From Pseudomonadota bacterium (GTDB lineage: Bacteria > Pseudomonadota > Alphaproteobacteria > Sphingomonadales > Sphingomonadaceae), in contig JAEWKG010000005.1 in the NCBI GenBank assembly GCA_023386135.1, forward strand, positions 1 through 24,402: DNA of 24,402 bases, given 5' to 3'. The number at the start of each line of letters is the position of its first letter. The first letter of the stretch is position 1. This document shows, piece after piece, positions 15,665-24,402 of this stretch. A program made the position numbers and the translations under genes. The notes below the pieces were generated by a model. That model saw only the letters and a program-made list of their open reading frames with translations, made no database searches and had not been told where the DNA came from.

Positions 15665-15696
15665 TTTGCCCGCGAAGCAATGGCTTGAGGGTGAGC

Positions 15697-16485
15697 GTGA
15701 GCGGGCAGATCGACGTCAAGCGGCTCGCGCTGCTCGCCTCGCGCACCGACCGCGCGATGGAGGCCGCCGCGGAACTGCGCGGCCTCTACGATTTCGTATC
15801 ATTCGACCGCGCCGAGGCGGTGGTGGTGCTCGGCGGCGACGGGTTCATGCTGCACACGCTGCACCGGATGCTCGACCGCAACCGCGTGATCCCGGCCTAC
15901 GGGATGAACTGCGGCACCGTCGGCTTCCTGATGAACCGCTACCGCAGCCCCGCCAAGCTTGCCGAGCGGCTGAACAAGGCGCGCGCGTTCGGCATCGCCC
16001 CCTTGCGGATGGAAGCGATCCAGCAGGACGGTTCGCGCCATATCGCCTGCGCGATCAACGAAGTCTCGCTGCTACGCGAGACGCGCCAGACCGCCAAAAT
16101 CGAGATCGAATTGGACGGCAAGACCCGCCTCAAGGAACTGGTGTGCGACGGGGTGCTGCTGGCGACGCCGGCCGGATCGACCGCCTACAACCTGTCGGCC
16201 AACGGCCCGATCCTGCCGCTCGATTCGCAGCTCCTAGCGCTCACCCCGATCAGCCCGTTCCGCCCGCGCCGCTGGTCGGGCGCGGTGCTGCCCGAACGCA
16301 GCAAGGTCACCTTCCGCGTCAACGAACCGGCGAAGCGCCCCGTCTCGGTCGTCGCCGACCAGAAGGAATTCCGCGACGTGGCCGAAGTGAAGCTCGAGAT
16401 CGCCCGCGAAAGCGCGCTGACTCTGCTGTTCGATCCCGGCCATGCGCTCGATGAGCGGATCGTGGCAGAACAGTTCGCGGTCTAA
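15697..16485 (+). CDS. nadK: NAD kinase
   Basis: 262 residues. It phosphorylates NAD+ to NADP+ in the cytoplasm. GGDGFML with GGDG at 46-49 is the diphosphate-binding catalytic motif. NCGTVGFLMN, the NEVSL motif and ATPAGSTAYNLSANGPI are diagnostic. Two in-frame GTG codons, 6 bp apart, could start it; I chose 15697 because GAGG lies 6 bases upstream and the length then matches alphaproteobacterial NadK. It is divergent from recN and is followed by the tRNA-Asn gene on the same strand, which has its own promoter. Confidence 0.94.
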   Translation: MSGQIDVKRLALLASRTDRAMEAAAELRGLYDFVSFDRAEAVVVLGGDGFMLHTLHRMLDRNRVIPAYGMNCGTVGFLMNRYRSPAKLAERLNKARAFGIAPLRMEAIQQDGSRHIACAINEVSLLRETRQTAKIEIELDGKTRLKELVCDGVLLATPAGSTAYNLSANGPILPLDSQLLALTPISPFRPRRWSGAVLPERSKVTFRVNEPAKRPVSVVADQKEFRDVAEVKLEIARESALTLLFDPGHALDERIVAEQFAV

Positions 16486-16498
16486 CTTATTCGGGGAC

Positions 16499-16527
16499 TT
16501 GCCAAGGCCAAGGCCCGCCCATATAGG
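16499..16527 (+). promoter_or_regulatory. Promoter of tRNA-Asn
   Basis: TTGCCA (five of six -35 bases), a 17-bp spacer, then TATAGG (four of six -10 bases). The predicted transcript would begin about 16-18 bases before the mature tRNA 5' end, leaving a short leader for RNase P. The spacing and the position both fit. Confidence 0.6.
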
Positions 16528-16550
16528 CGCGCTCCTGCCGATCCGGCTGC

Positions 16551-16625
16551 TCCCCGATAGCTCAGCGGTAGAGTAGGTGACTGTTAATCACTTGGTCGTT
16601 GGTTCGAATCCAACTCGGGGAGCCA
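16551..16625 (+). tRNA. tRNA-Asn (anticodon GTT), CCA encoded
   Basis: 75 bases that fold as a cloverleaf. The acceptor TCCCCGA pairs with TCGGGGA at the 3' end. The D-arm contains GCTCAGCGGTAGAG. The anticodon loop is CTGTTAA, with GTT at 16583-16585. The T-arm is TTGGTTCGAATCCAA. The discriminator is G, followed by an encoded CCA. It reads asparagine codons AAC and AAT. No integrase or direct repeat lies beside it, so there is no sign that it serves as an attachment site here. Confidence 0.97.
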
Positions 16626-16731
16626 TCTTTTCATCGCCGCCCGCCCGCTAGTCGGGATAACGCCGCCGCGGCGGATCCCAGCTGGAGGGGAAGCGGTTCC
16701 TAGCCGCGTCGAAGCGAATCGGTAGAGCGCT

Positions 16732-16757
16732 CGGCGCCATCATCGAAGGCGGCGCCG
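16732..16757 (-). terminator. Weak candidate hairpin downstream of the TSUP permease gene
   Basis: CGGCGCC at 16732-16738 pairs with GGCGCCG at 16751-16757 across a 12-base loop, 17 bp beyond the permease stop on its strand. No T-tract follows, so a Rho-independent terminator is doubtful. The rest of the 149-bp gap after the tRNA shows only a 12-bp GC palindrome at 16663-16674 and no gene. Confidence 0.2.
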
Positions 16758-16774
16758 GAAGGCACGGCGACCGA

Positions 16775-17515
16775 CTAGCGCGTGAGCAGCAACCGAGCGC
16801 CGACGTAGACCGTCAGCGCGGCGGTAAGCCAGCGGATGGCGGTCTGCGGCAGGAAGCGGACCGCGAGCAGGCTGCCGATCTGGCCGCCGACCACCACTGC
16901 CAGCAGCAGCGGGAAGCCGAGCGAGACAGCCTCACCGAGCCGGTCGGGACCGTTCTTGATGAGCTGCCCCGCGAGCCCGAACAGCGAATTGACCAAGATG
17001 AACAGCGCCGCGGTCGCCGCCACTGCGCGCGCGCTGTTCCACCGGGTCAGGTGCAGGAACGGAGCGAGAAAGATTCCGCCGCCGATGCCGACAAGACCCG
17101 CCAGGTACCCGATCGGCGCGGCCAGCAAGGGCATCCACCGCGCGGCGCGGGCCGGCTCGCCCTCGCGGGTCGAGGTCTGGGGAAGCAGCAGGGTGATGCC
17201 AGTCAGCACCAGACTGGCGCCGAGCACGGCGAGGAACTGTGTTTCCTTGATCGGGGTCAGCCCCCCGAGGAATGCGGCCGGGGCGGCGATCCCGGTCAAC
17301 AGCGCGGCACCGCGCCAAGGCGTCAGGCCGGCGCGGGCGAAGCGGATCGAGCTGCCCCCGACCACCACCATGTTGCACGCCAGCGAGAGCACCGGCAGCA
17401 GGCGATAGTCGAAGCCGGAGAGCGCCAGGAGCGCGCTGTAGGTCGACCCGCCGCCGAACCCGACCGCTGCGTAGAGGAGCGCGGTGAGTGCGAAGGCAGC
17501 GGCGAGGAACGGCAT
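16775..17515 (-). CDS. TauE/SafE (TSUP) family membrane permease
   Basis: 246 residues with about eight hydrophobic helices in two similar halves. Each half begins with a Gly-rich motif: VGFGGGSTYSALLALSG near residue 18 and VGIGGGIFLAPFL near residue 141. This is the hallmark of the TSUP/DUF81 family of inner-membrane exporters or importers for sulfite, sulfoacetate, thiosulfate and other organosulfur anions. The substrate cannot be inferred, as no sulfur-metabolism gene is nearby. AGGA lies 9 bases before the ATG. The gene is divergent from the GNAT gene, with a 61-bp gap. Confidence 0.87.
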   Translation of the reverse strand: MPFLAAAFALTALLYAAVGFGGGSTYSALLALSGFDYRLLPVLSLACNMVVVGGSSIRFARAGLTPWRGAALLTGIAAPAAFLGGLTPIKETQFLAVLGASLVLTGITLLLPQTSTREGEPARAARWMPLLAAPIGYLAGLVGIGGGIFLAPFLHLTRWNSARAVAATAALFILVNSLFGLAGQLIKNGPDRLGEAVSLGFPLLLAVVVGGQIGSLLAVRFLPQTAIRWLTAALTVYVGARLLLTR

Positions 17516-17576
17516 CGCGGCTGGTCCTAGCAGATCGCTTGCGGCATGTTAGCCTGCACGGGTGGGAGGACAGTCT

Positions 17577-18185
17577 GTGCAAGCTTCGGACATCGCGTTA
17601 GACGGTGAAGTGGTGCGGGTCGGACCGGCCGAGGCGGGCGTGATCGCGCAGATCACCGCCGACGCCTTTCGCGACGATCCGTTCAACCGCTGGCTGTTCG
17701 GCAGCTATCGCGGAATGGCCGGCGTGTTCGCGGCGCTCGCGCGGCACGTCTATACCAGGCGCGGCTTCTGCTATCGCCTGGGCGACCGGGGCGCGGCGAT
17801 GTGGATGCTGCCGGGCGGCGATCTGGAGCCGCCGCTGATGGCGATGCCGGCGCTCTACTGGGCGGTACTGCTGCAAAGCAGCCGCGGGGCGCTCAAGCGC
17901 ACCGACGCGGCGGTGGCGGGGATGAACCGGCATCACCCGACCTTTCCGCATGCCTACCTGTTCACCATCGGCGTGCGCCCGCACGCGCGCGGCCAGGGTC
18001 ACGGGCGGACGCTGATCCAGCCGGTGCTCGATGCGTGCGATGCGGCGGGGCTGCCCGCCTATCTTGAGAATTCTAACCCCGCGAACTGCGGGTTCTATGG
18101 CAGCTGCGGGTTCGAGCGGCAGGCGATGATCGAGGTGATGCCAGGCGCCCCGCCGCTGGAGGCGATGCTCAGGCAGCCGCGATAA
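17577..18185 (+). CDS. GNAT-family N-acetyltransferase
   Basis: 202 residues from GTG 17577, chosen because GGGAGGA ends 6 bases before it; another GTG 15 bp upstream would overlap that site. Acetyl-CoA binding is seen in FTIGVRPHARGQGHGRTLI (about 129-147, with R138-G-Q-G-H-G), and the C-terminal signature is NSNPANCGFYGSCGFE (165-180). The order and the tryptophan/proline-rich middle resemble stand-alone GNATs of unspecified substrate. There is no operon partner: the permease gene diverges from it, and a REP-like palindrome pair follows its stop. Confidence 0.87.
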   Translation: MQASDIALDGEVVRVGPAEAGVIAQITADAFRDDPFNRWLFGSYRGMAGVFAALARHVYTRRGFCYRLGDRGAAMWMLPGGDLEPPLMAMPALYWAVLLQSSRGALKRTDAAVAGMNRHHPTFPHAYLFTIGVRPHARGQGHGRTLIQPVLDACDAAGLPAYLENSNPANCGFYGSCGFERQAMIEVMPGAPPLEAMLRQPR

Positions 18186-18196
18186 CGCAAAATAGC

Positions 18197-18286
18197 TCGT
18201 CATCCCCGCGAAGGCGGGGATCCAACTCGCGTGCTGCGCTCTCTTCAGAGGGTCGAGATGGACCCCCGCTTTCGCGGGGGTGACGA
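18197..18286. repeat. Pair of REP-like palindromic units in inverted orientation
   Basis: Two 28-bp units, 18197-18224 and 18259-18286, are inverted copies of each other, matching at 25 of 28 positions. Each contains its own hairpin, CCCCGC-GAAG-GCGGGG in the first and CCCCCGC-TTTC-GCGGGGG in the second, flanked by TCGTCA and TCCA ends. They are separated by 34 bp. This is the architecture of a REP doublet (BIME-like). It sits between the convergent ends of the GNAT gene and secA, where it may protect or terminate both transcripts. The GTCATCCCCGCGAA-type core is common in proteobacterial genomes. Confidence 0.85.
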
Positions 18287-18308
18287 CTGTTGCTTTACTG
18301 ACGTTGGG

Positions 18309-21068
<2,760 letters not shown>

Positions 21069-21109
21069 GATGGCGTGCCTGGCGGCTGGAGGTACGGATA
21101 CGCGCCCCG

Positions 21110-21126
21110 CCCGCGCGGCGCGCGGG
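21110..21126 (-). promoter_or_regulatory. Strong GC hairpin in the leader upstream of secA
   Basis: CCCGCGCG-C-CGCGCGGG on the secA strand is a perfect palindrome around one base; as RNA it folds into a 7-bp stem with a 3-base loop. It lies 37 bases after the stop of the small exported protein and 41 bases before the secA ATG. It has no T-tract, so termination is not indicated; an attenuation or start-site role is possible. Confidence 0.4.
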
Positions 21127-21163
21127 TCCGAGGCGTCAGGTTACGGCGCGATGAAAGGCGGCG

Positions 21164-21436
21164 TTACTCGAACGCGCGGTCGGGACCGAACTGTACCGTC
21201 GGGATGTAGATGACGATGGGGCGGCGCGGCTGGCAGCCAGGCTGCGCGGTTGCCTTGCCCTGGAGATTGCTACGCTGCGGAGCGACGCTGCACGGGGCCT
21301 GCTGCGAGCCCTGCGACACGCCGGGCGCGGTTTCCACCTGCCGGGCATTGTCGAGCATCATACGCGCTTCCGCCGGCGTGCCAATGGCGGCCAGCCCGGT
21401 GATCAGCGCAAGACATGCAAGGATGCGACGCAACAT
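21164..21436 (-). CDS. Small exported protein of unknown function, directly upstream of secA
   Basis: 90 residues from the ATG at 21436. A classical Sec signal peptide is seen: MLRR, a hydrophobic core ILACLALITGLAAIG, then TPAEA with cleavage after A24. The mature 66-residue part is rich in Gln, Pro and Arg. It has two cysteines (C49, C68) that could form a disulfide, and it ends in PRRPIVIYIPTVQFGPDRAFE. I recognise no family. An in-frame ATG 45 bp upstream (21481) would lengthen the n-region; it has a GGA-rich leader, so the start is uncertain. It is on the same strand as secA, 95 bp ahead. That is the arrangement of secM-secA, although no SecM arrest motif (GIRAGP) is present. Confidence 0.7.
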   Translation of the reverse strand: MLRRILACLALITGLAAIGTPAEARMMLDNARQVETAPGVSQGSQQAPCSVAPQRSNLQGKATAQPGCQPRRPIVIYIPTVQFGPDRAFE

Positions 21437-21481
21437 AGCGCGGGTCAGATAAGCTTTGCCGAGCATTCCGTCCATTCCCAT

Positions 21482-21553
21482 TGCGAAAACGCGTTTACAT
21501 CACGCTTAAGCCTAAACAATTCCGCTGAATGAAACTTGAACACTTTGGATGGC
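21482..21553 (-). promoter_or_regulatory. AT-rich upstream region, probable promoter of the exported-protein/secA unit
   Basis: This 72-bp gap is the most AT-rich stretch of the window. On the secA strand it holds TTGTTT, 16 bp, then TAAACG, a weak match to -35/-10. The palindrome GCTTAAGC is at 21504-21511. It separates the TonB-C-domain gene from the exported-protein gene and is the last non-coding gap before secA apart from the 95-bp leader. Confidence 0.25.
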
Positions 21554-22003
21554 TTAGCGCGCGATCTGCCAGCGAACGGAGCTACTGAAGGTGCCCGCGA
21601 CCGGTTGGCCGGTCTCATCGAGCGCTGAATAAAATCGCCCTCGAGTCTTCAGCGCAGCGCACGCGCGTTCGTCGAACTGCTTGAGCCCGCTGGATTTGGT
21701 GATCTTGCAGTCCGCTACATCCCCGAATGGATCGACCGACAGTGTGAAGCGGACGACGCCCTCCTTGTCCTGGATCAAGGCGCCGGTCGGATAATCGGGC
21801 GAGCTCAACCAATCCCCGGGGTTGCCCACCGGCTTCGCCGCGCGCGGTTTGCCGGGGGTGAAGCCCGGTGGCTTGGCGGTGTAGGCTGCAACATAGTTCG
21901 TGGGCGCCGGGCCAGCGATTTTGACGACCATTTCGGTCCACGCCAGAAACGCGAGCAGAGCGAAAAACGACAGCCAGAAAACGAGTTTGAGGCGCGGCGG
22001 CAC
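21554..22003 (-). CDS. TonB C-terminal-domain (energy transducer-like) protein
   Basis: 149 residues from a GTG start. The start is inferred, because no ATG precedes the membrane helix in this frame; a TTG three codons upstream is an alternative. A single membrane helix at 7-23 (LVFWLSFFALLAFLAWT) is followed by a short Pro/Lys-rich linker (about 31-60) and a TonB_C domain at 70-149. This reads YPTGALIQDKEGVVRFTLSV, then DVADCKITKSSGLKQFDERAC, the usual signature. The linker is much shorter than in true TonB, which must span the periplasm. No exbB/exbD is in the window. It may be a TonB paralogue or a structural relative with another role. Confidence 0.75.
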   Translation of the reverse strand: MPPRLKLVFWLSFFALLAFLAWTEMVVKIAGPAPTNYVAAYTAKPPGFTPGKPRAAKPVGNPGDWLSSPDYPTGALIQDKEGVVRFTLSVDPFGDVADCKITKSSGLKQFDERACAALKTRGRFYSALDETGQPVAGTFSSSVRWQIAR

Positions 22004-22123
22004 ATCTCTCAAGTGCGCGAGCGCCTTGCGGGAGGCAAGCGAAAACAGCTCACTAGCGGCGGGATCGGCGCAACAAGGCTGTTTGTCTTGCGGCGCTTGG
22101 GTTCCCCTCCTTAAAGGACCGTC

Positions 22124-23350
22124 ATGGAACTTGCGCCCTCGCCCCTCGCGATACCGTTTCCCGACGCTCCCAACATTGCCGGAGCAGTGCCGCGCGTTGC
22201 GCGCGCAGGCTACAAGGACTGGGGGCGCTGCGACCTGACTTTTGTCGAGCTTGACGAAGGCACGGCAGTGGCGGGCGTTTTCACCCGCAACGTCTGCTGT
22301 TCGAGCGAAGTCGAGCTCGGGCGGGAGCAGGTGCGGCTCGGCAAGGCGCGGGCTTTGGTGGTGAACGCGGGCAATTCGAACGCGTTTACCGGTTACCGGG
22401 GGCGCGAGGCGGTCGAGGCCATCATGGCGCAGGTGGCCGAGCATCTCGGCTGCGCGCCGAGCGATGTGTTCGTGTCCTCGACCGGCGTGATTGGTGTGCC
22501 TTTACCACAGGACAAGGCGCGCGAGGGGCTTGCGGCAGCCTTTGCCGCGCCTGAGTGCTCGTGGGAGGAAGCGGCCGCAACTATCGGAACGACCGACACT
22601 TTTTCCAAAGGCGTGGTGGCGAGCGCGATGGTCGGCGGGACCAAGGTCTCCCTGGTCGGCATCGTCAAGGGCAGCGGCATGATCGCCCCCGATATGGCGA
22701 CGATGCTGGGTTACGTGTTCACCGATGCGGCGGTCGAGCCGGCGTTCCTCCAGGCACTGCTGTCGAGCGCGAGCGACGCGACGTTCAACTGCATCACGGT
22801 CGATAGCGACACCTCGACCAGCGATACCGTGCTGGCGTTCGCCACCGGGCGCGCAGGCAATGCCCCGCTCGCCTCGCTCGACGATCCGGGGGCGGACGCC
22901 TTTGCAGCCGCCTTGCACGATGTGTGCAGGCAGCTTGCACACCTGGTGGTGCGCGACGGCGAAGGGGCGAACAAGTTCATCGAGGTGTCGGTGACGGGCG
23001 CCGTGTCGGACGAGAGCGCGCGCAAGGTCGGACTCGCGGTCGCCAACTCGCCGTTGGTCAAGACCGCGATCGCGGGCGAGGACGCCAATTGGGGCCGCGT
23101 GGTTATGGCGGTCGGCAAGGCGGGCGAGCCGGCGGACCGCGACAAGCTGTCGATCGGCTTCGGCGGCACGTGGGCGGCGCGCGAAGGCCAGCCGCTGGCC
23201 GACTACGTTGAGGCGCCGGTCACTGCACACCTCAAGGGGCAGGAGATCGCCATCGCGGTCGATCTCGGCCTCGGCGAGGGACGCGCTACGGTTTGGACCT
23301 GCGACCTCACCCACGGATACATCGAGATCAACGCCGACTACCGCTCGTGA
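22124..23350 (+). CDS. argJ: Bifunctional glutamate N-acetyltransferase/amino-acid acetyltransferase
   Basis: 408 residues. ArgJ makes N-acetylglutamate and recycles acetyl from N-acetylornithine in arginine synthesis. The precursor self-cleaves before the nucleophilic threonine, here T193 in KGSGMIAPDMATML. NAGNSNAFTG (81-90), STGVIG and DSDTSTSDT are family motifs, and the C-terminus ends HGYIEINADYRS as expected. AAAGGA lies just before the ATG. It is divergent from the TonB-domain gene, and its stop overlaps the start of the next gene (GTGA). The secA-argJ neighbourhood is seen in several alphaproteobacteria. Confidence 0.97.
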   Translation: MELAPSPLAIPFPDAPNIAGAVPRVARAGYKDWGRCDLTFVELDEGTAVAGVFTRNVCCSSEVELGREQVRLGKARALVVNAGNSNAFTGYRGREAVEAIMAQVAEHLGCAPSDVFVSSTGVIGVPLPQDKAREGLAAAFAAPECSWEEAAATIGTTDTFSKGVVASAMVGGTKVSLVGIVKGSGMIAPDMATMLGYVFTDAAVEPAFLQALLSSASDATFNCITVDSDTSTSDTVLAFATGRAGNAPLASLDDPGADAFAAALHDVCRQLAHLVVRDGEGANKFIEVSVTGAVSDESARKVGLAVANSPLVKTAIAGEDANWGRVVMAVGKAGEPADRDKLSIGFGGTWAAREGQPLADYVEAPVTAHLKGQEIAIAVDLGLGEGRATVWTCDLTHGYIEINADYRS

Positions 23351-24159
23351 GCGCGCTCGACGACGAAATACTCGCGCTGCTACGCTTCGCGGCCGAGCGG
23401 TCGATCATGCCGCGCTGGCGCAATCTCGCTGCGGCTGACGTCGAGCAGAAGGGCGTCGACGATCCGGTCACCGTCGCTGACCGCGAGGTCGAGGAGTTCC
23501 TGACCGACGCCCTCACCCGCCTCGCGCCCGGCCTGGCGGTGGTCGGCGAGGAAGCAGCGCACGCCGATCCCGCGATGCTGGAGAGCCTGTCCGGCGCGTG
23601 CTGGATCATCGACCCGATCGACGGGACGAGCAACTTCGCCTCGGGCAACGGGCATTTCGCGACAATGGTCGCGCTCGCCGACGCCGGTGAGACGATCGCC
23701 GGCTGGATTTACGACCCGCAGCGCGACCGGATGTGCCGCGCGCGGCGCGGCGAAGGCGCGTTCATCGATGGCCAGCGACTTACGACCCGGCCCAGCGGAC
23801 ACGCTCCGCAGCGACTGGCGGCGATGACCCGCTACATGGCACCCGGTCAGCGCGAGCGCTTCGAGACGCGCGTAGCGCCGCACTTCGAGCTGATGGTCGC
23901 TCCAGGGTGCGCGGCGGAGCAGTATCCGCTTGTCGCGCTCGGCGAGCATGACCTCGCGATCTACGAGCGCGTGCTGGCGTGGGACCACGCCGCCGGGTGC
24001 CTGTTCCTCAATGAAGCCGGCGGGCGCTGCGCGCACCAGGACGGCGCGCCCTACCGGGTCGACAGCGGCCGCAAGGGGATGGTCGCGGCGACCGACCCTG
24101 TGAGTTGGGACCGCTTCGTCGCTCTGCTAGACAGCGCCGGCTACGCGCCGGGCGACTAG
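23347..24159 (+). CDS. Inositol monophosphatase-family phosphatase
   Basis: 270 residues from a GTG that overlaps the argJ stop by 4 bp. Metal-binding motifs of the family are present: GEE (67-69), then D89-P-I-D92-G-T-S-N-F, and W-D-H-A-A-G near residue 218. VTVADREVEEFL is the usual N-terminal metal-site segment. Family members dephosphorylate inositol phosphates, histidinol phosphate (HisN), 3'-phosphoadenosine phosphate (CysQ) or fructose-1,6-bisphosphate. Next to argJ a biosynthetic role such as HisN is attractive but unproven. Coupled translation with argJ is likely. Its TAG stop shares a CTAG with the convergent thioredoxin gene. Confidence 0.9.
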   Translation: MSALDDEILALLRFAAERSIMPRWRNLAAADVEQKGVDDPVTVADREVEEFLTDALTRLAPGLAVVGEEAAHADPAMLESLSGACWIIDPIDGTSNFASGNGHFATMVALADAGETIAGWIYDPQRDRMCRARRGEGAFIDGQRLTTRPSGHAPQRLAAMTRYMAPGQRERFETRVAPHFELMVAPGCAAEQYPLVALGEHDLAIYERVLAWDHAAGCLFLNEAGGRCAHQDGAPYRVDSGRKGMVAATDPVSWDRFVALLDSAGYAPGD

Positions 24160-24402
24160 AGCTCGCTTTCGAGCCAGCCCTTGAGCTGCATCTTGGGCGC
24201 CGCACCGAGCTTCTGAGCGACCGGCTTGCCGTCCTTGAACAGCACCATCAGCGGAATCGACTGGACGCCGATCGCACCGGGCACGCCGGTGTTTTCCATG
24301 ATGTCCATCTTGGCGATGGTCACCTTGTCGCCGAGCTCGTTGGCGATTTCTTCCAGTGCCGGAGCGATCATCTTGCAGGGGCCGCACCATTCGGCCCAGA
24401 AA
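24156..24402 (-). CDS. trxA: Thioredoxin (partial; N-terminus outside window)
   Basis: 81 C-terminal residues plus one base of the next codon. The redox site is WCGPCK right at the window edge, followed by MIAPALEEIANELGDKVTIA, the cis-proline loop SIPLMVLFKDGKPV, and a final helix QLKGWLESEL. The length and motifs fit a cytoplasmic thioredoxin of about 105 residues. The segment after the second strand (MDIMENTGVPGAIGV) is typical in length. The TAG stop overlaps that of the convergent phosphatase gene. Confidence 0.92.
   Translation of the reverse strand, partial: FWAEWCGPCKMIAPALEEIANELGDKVTIAKMDIMENTGVPGAIGVQSIPLMVLFKDGKPVAQKLGAAPKMQLKGWLESEL

Noticed and set aside
15590..15696. LexA-type site controlling recN
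   Set aside because: No GTTC-N7-GTTC pattern was found on either strand of this gap.
16663..16674. Perfect 12-bp palindrome CCGCCGCGGCGG
   Set aside because: Short GC palindromes are common at this base composition, and nothing nearby gives it a role.
16551..16774. tRNA-Asn as integration site of a genomic island
   Set aside because: No integrase, no repeat of the tRNA 3' end, and the genes beside it look like ordinary chromosomal ones.
21495..21509. Possible CtrA site upstream of the exported-protein/secA unit (TTAA-N7-GTAA on the minus strand)
   Set aside because: One base departs from the TTAA-N7-TTAA core and such matches occur by chance in an AT-rich gap. It would need conservation in relatives to be credible.

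Overview
The window is a compact, GC-rich, all-chromosomal stretch. Its gene content and order (sdhCDA, a B3 metallo-beta-lactamase next to prmA, recN with ligA, secA beside argJ) and protein style suggest an alphaproteobacterium of the Sphingomonadales, perhaps Erythrobacteraceae; this is an inference from content, not a database match. I see no insertion sequence, prophage, integrase, CRISPR array or rRNA. Nearly every base is coding, the longest gene-free gap is about 150 bp, and starts and stops overlap repeatedly.

Left part (1-4529). A BlaI/MecI-type repressor runs off the left edge and has a dyad in front of it that looks like its own operator. It is followed by an FMN-dependent alpha-hydroxy-acid dehydrogenase, a small DUF202 membrane protein, a DNA-binding winged-helix domain fused to a multi-span membrane domain, and an uncharacterised membrane protein. 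The last gene here encodes a lipoprotein whose zinc-peptidase residues match those of anthrax lethal factor (M34/ATLF type).

Central metabolism and repair (4541-16485). sdhC-sdhD-sdhA run leftward, but sdhB is not in the window: the lethal-factor-like lipoprotein follows sdhA directly. Divergent from sdh is an overlapping rightward trio: an SDR oxidoreductase, a lipobox-bearing B3 metallo-beta-lactamase and the L11 methyltransferase PrmA. A leftward five-gene unit follows, reading recN, a lipoprotein alpha/beta hydrolase, a GNAT acetyltransferase, ligA and a coiled-coil protein of unknown function. NAD kinase is transcribed away from recN.

Right part (16486-24402). A tRNA-Asn with a good promoter is followed by a TauE/TSUP permease, a GNAT protein and a pair of REP-like palindromes that separate it from secA. 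Directly upstream of secA, on the same strand, lies a small exported protein, with a strong GC hairpin between the two. This is the layout of the enterobacterial secM-secA secretion monitor, and no such monitor is expected here from known families. A TonB-C-domain protein, argJ, an inositol-monophosphatase-family enzyme and the 3' part of a thioredoxin gene finish the window.

The two observations I consider most worth testing are the exported protein plus hairpin upstream of secA (possible secretion-sensing leader) and the lethal-factor-like peptidase occupying the sdhB position.
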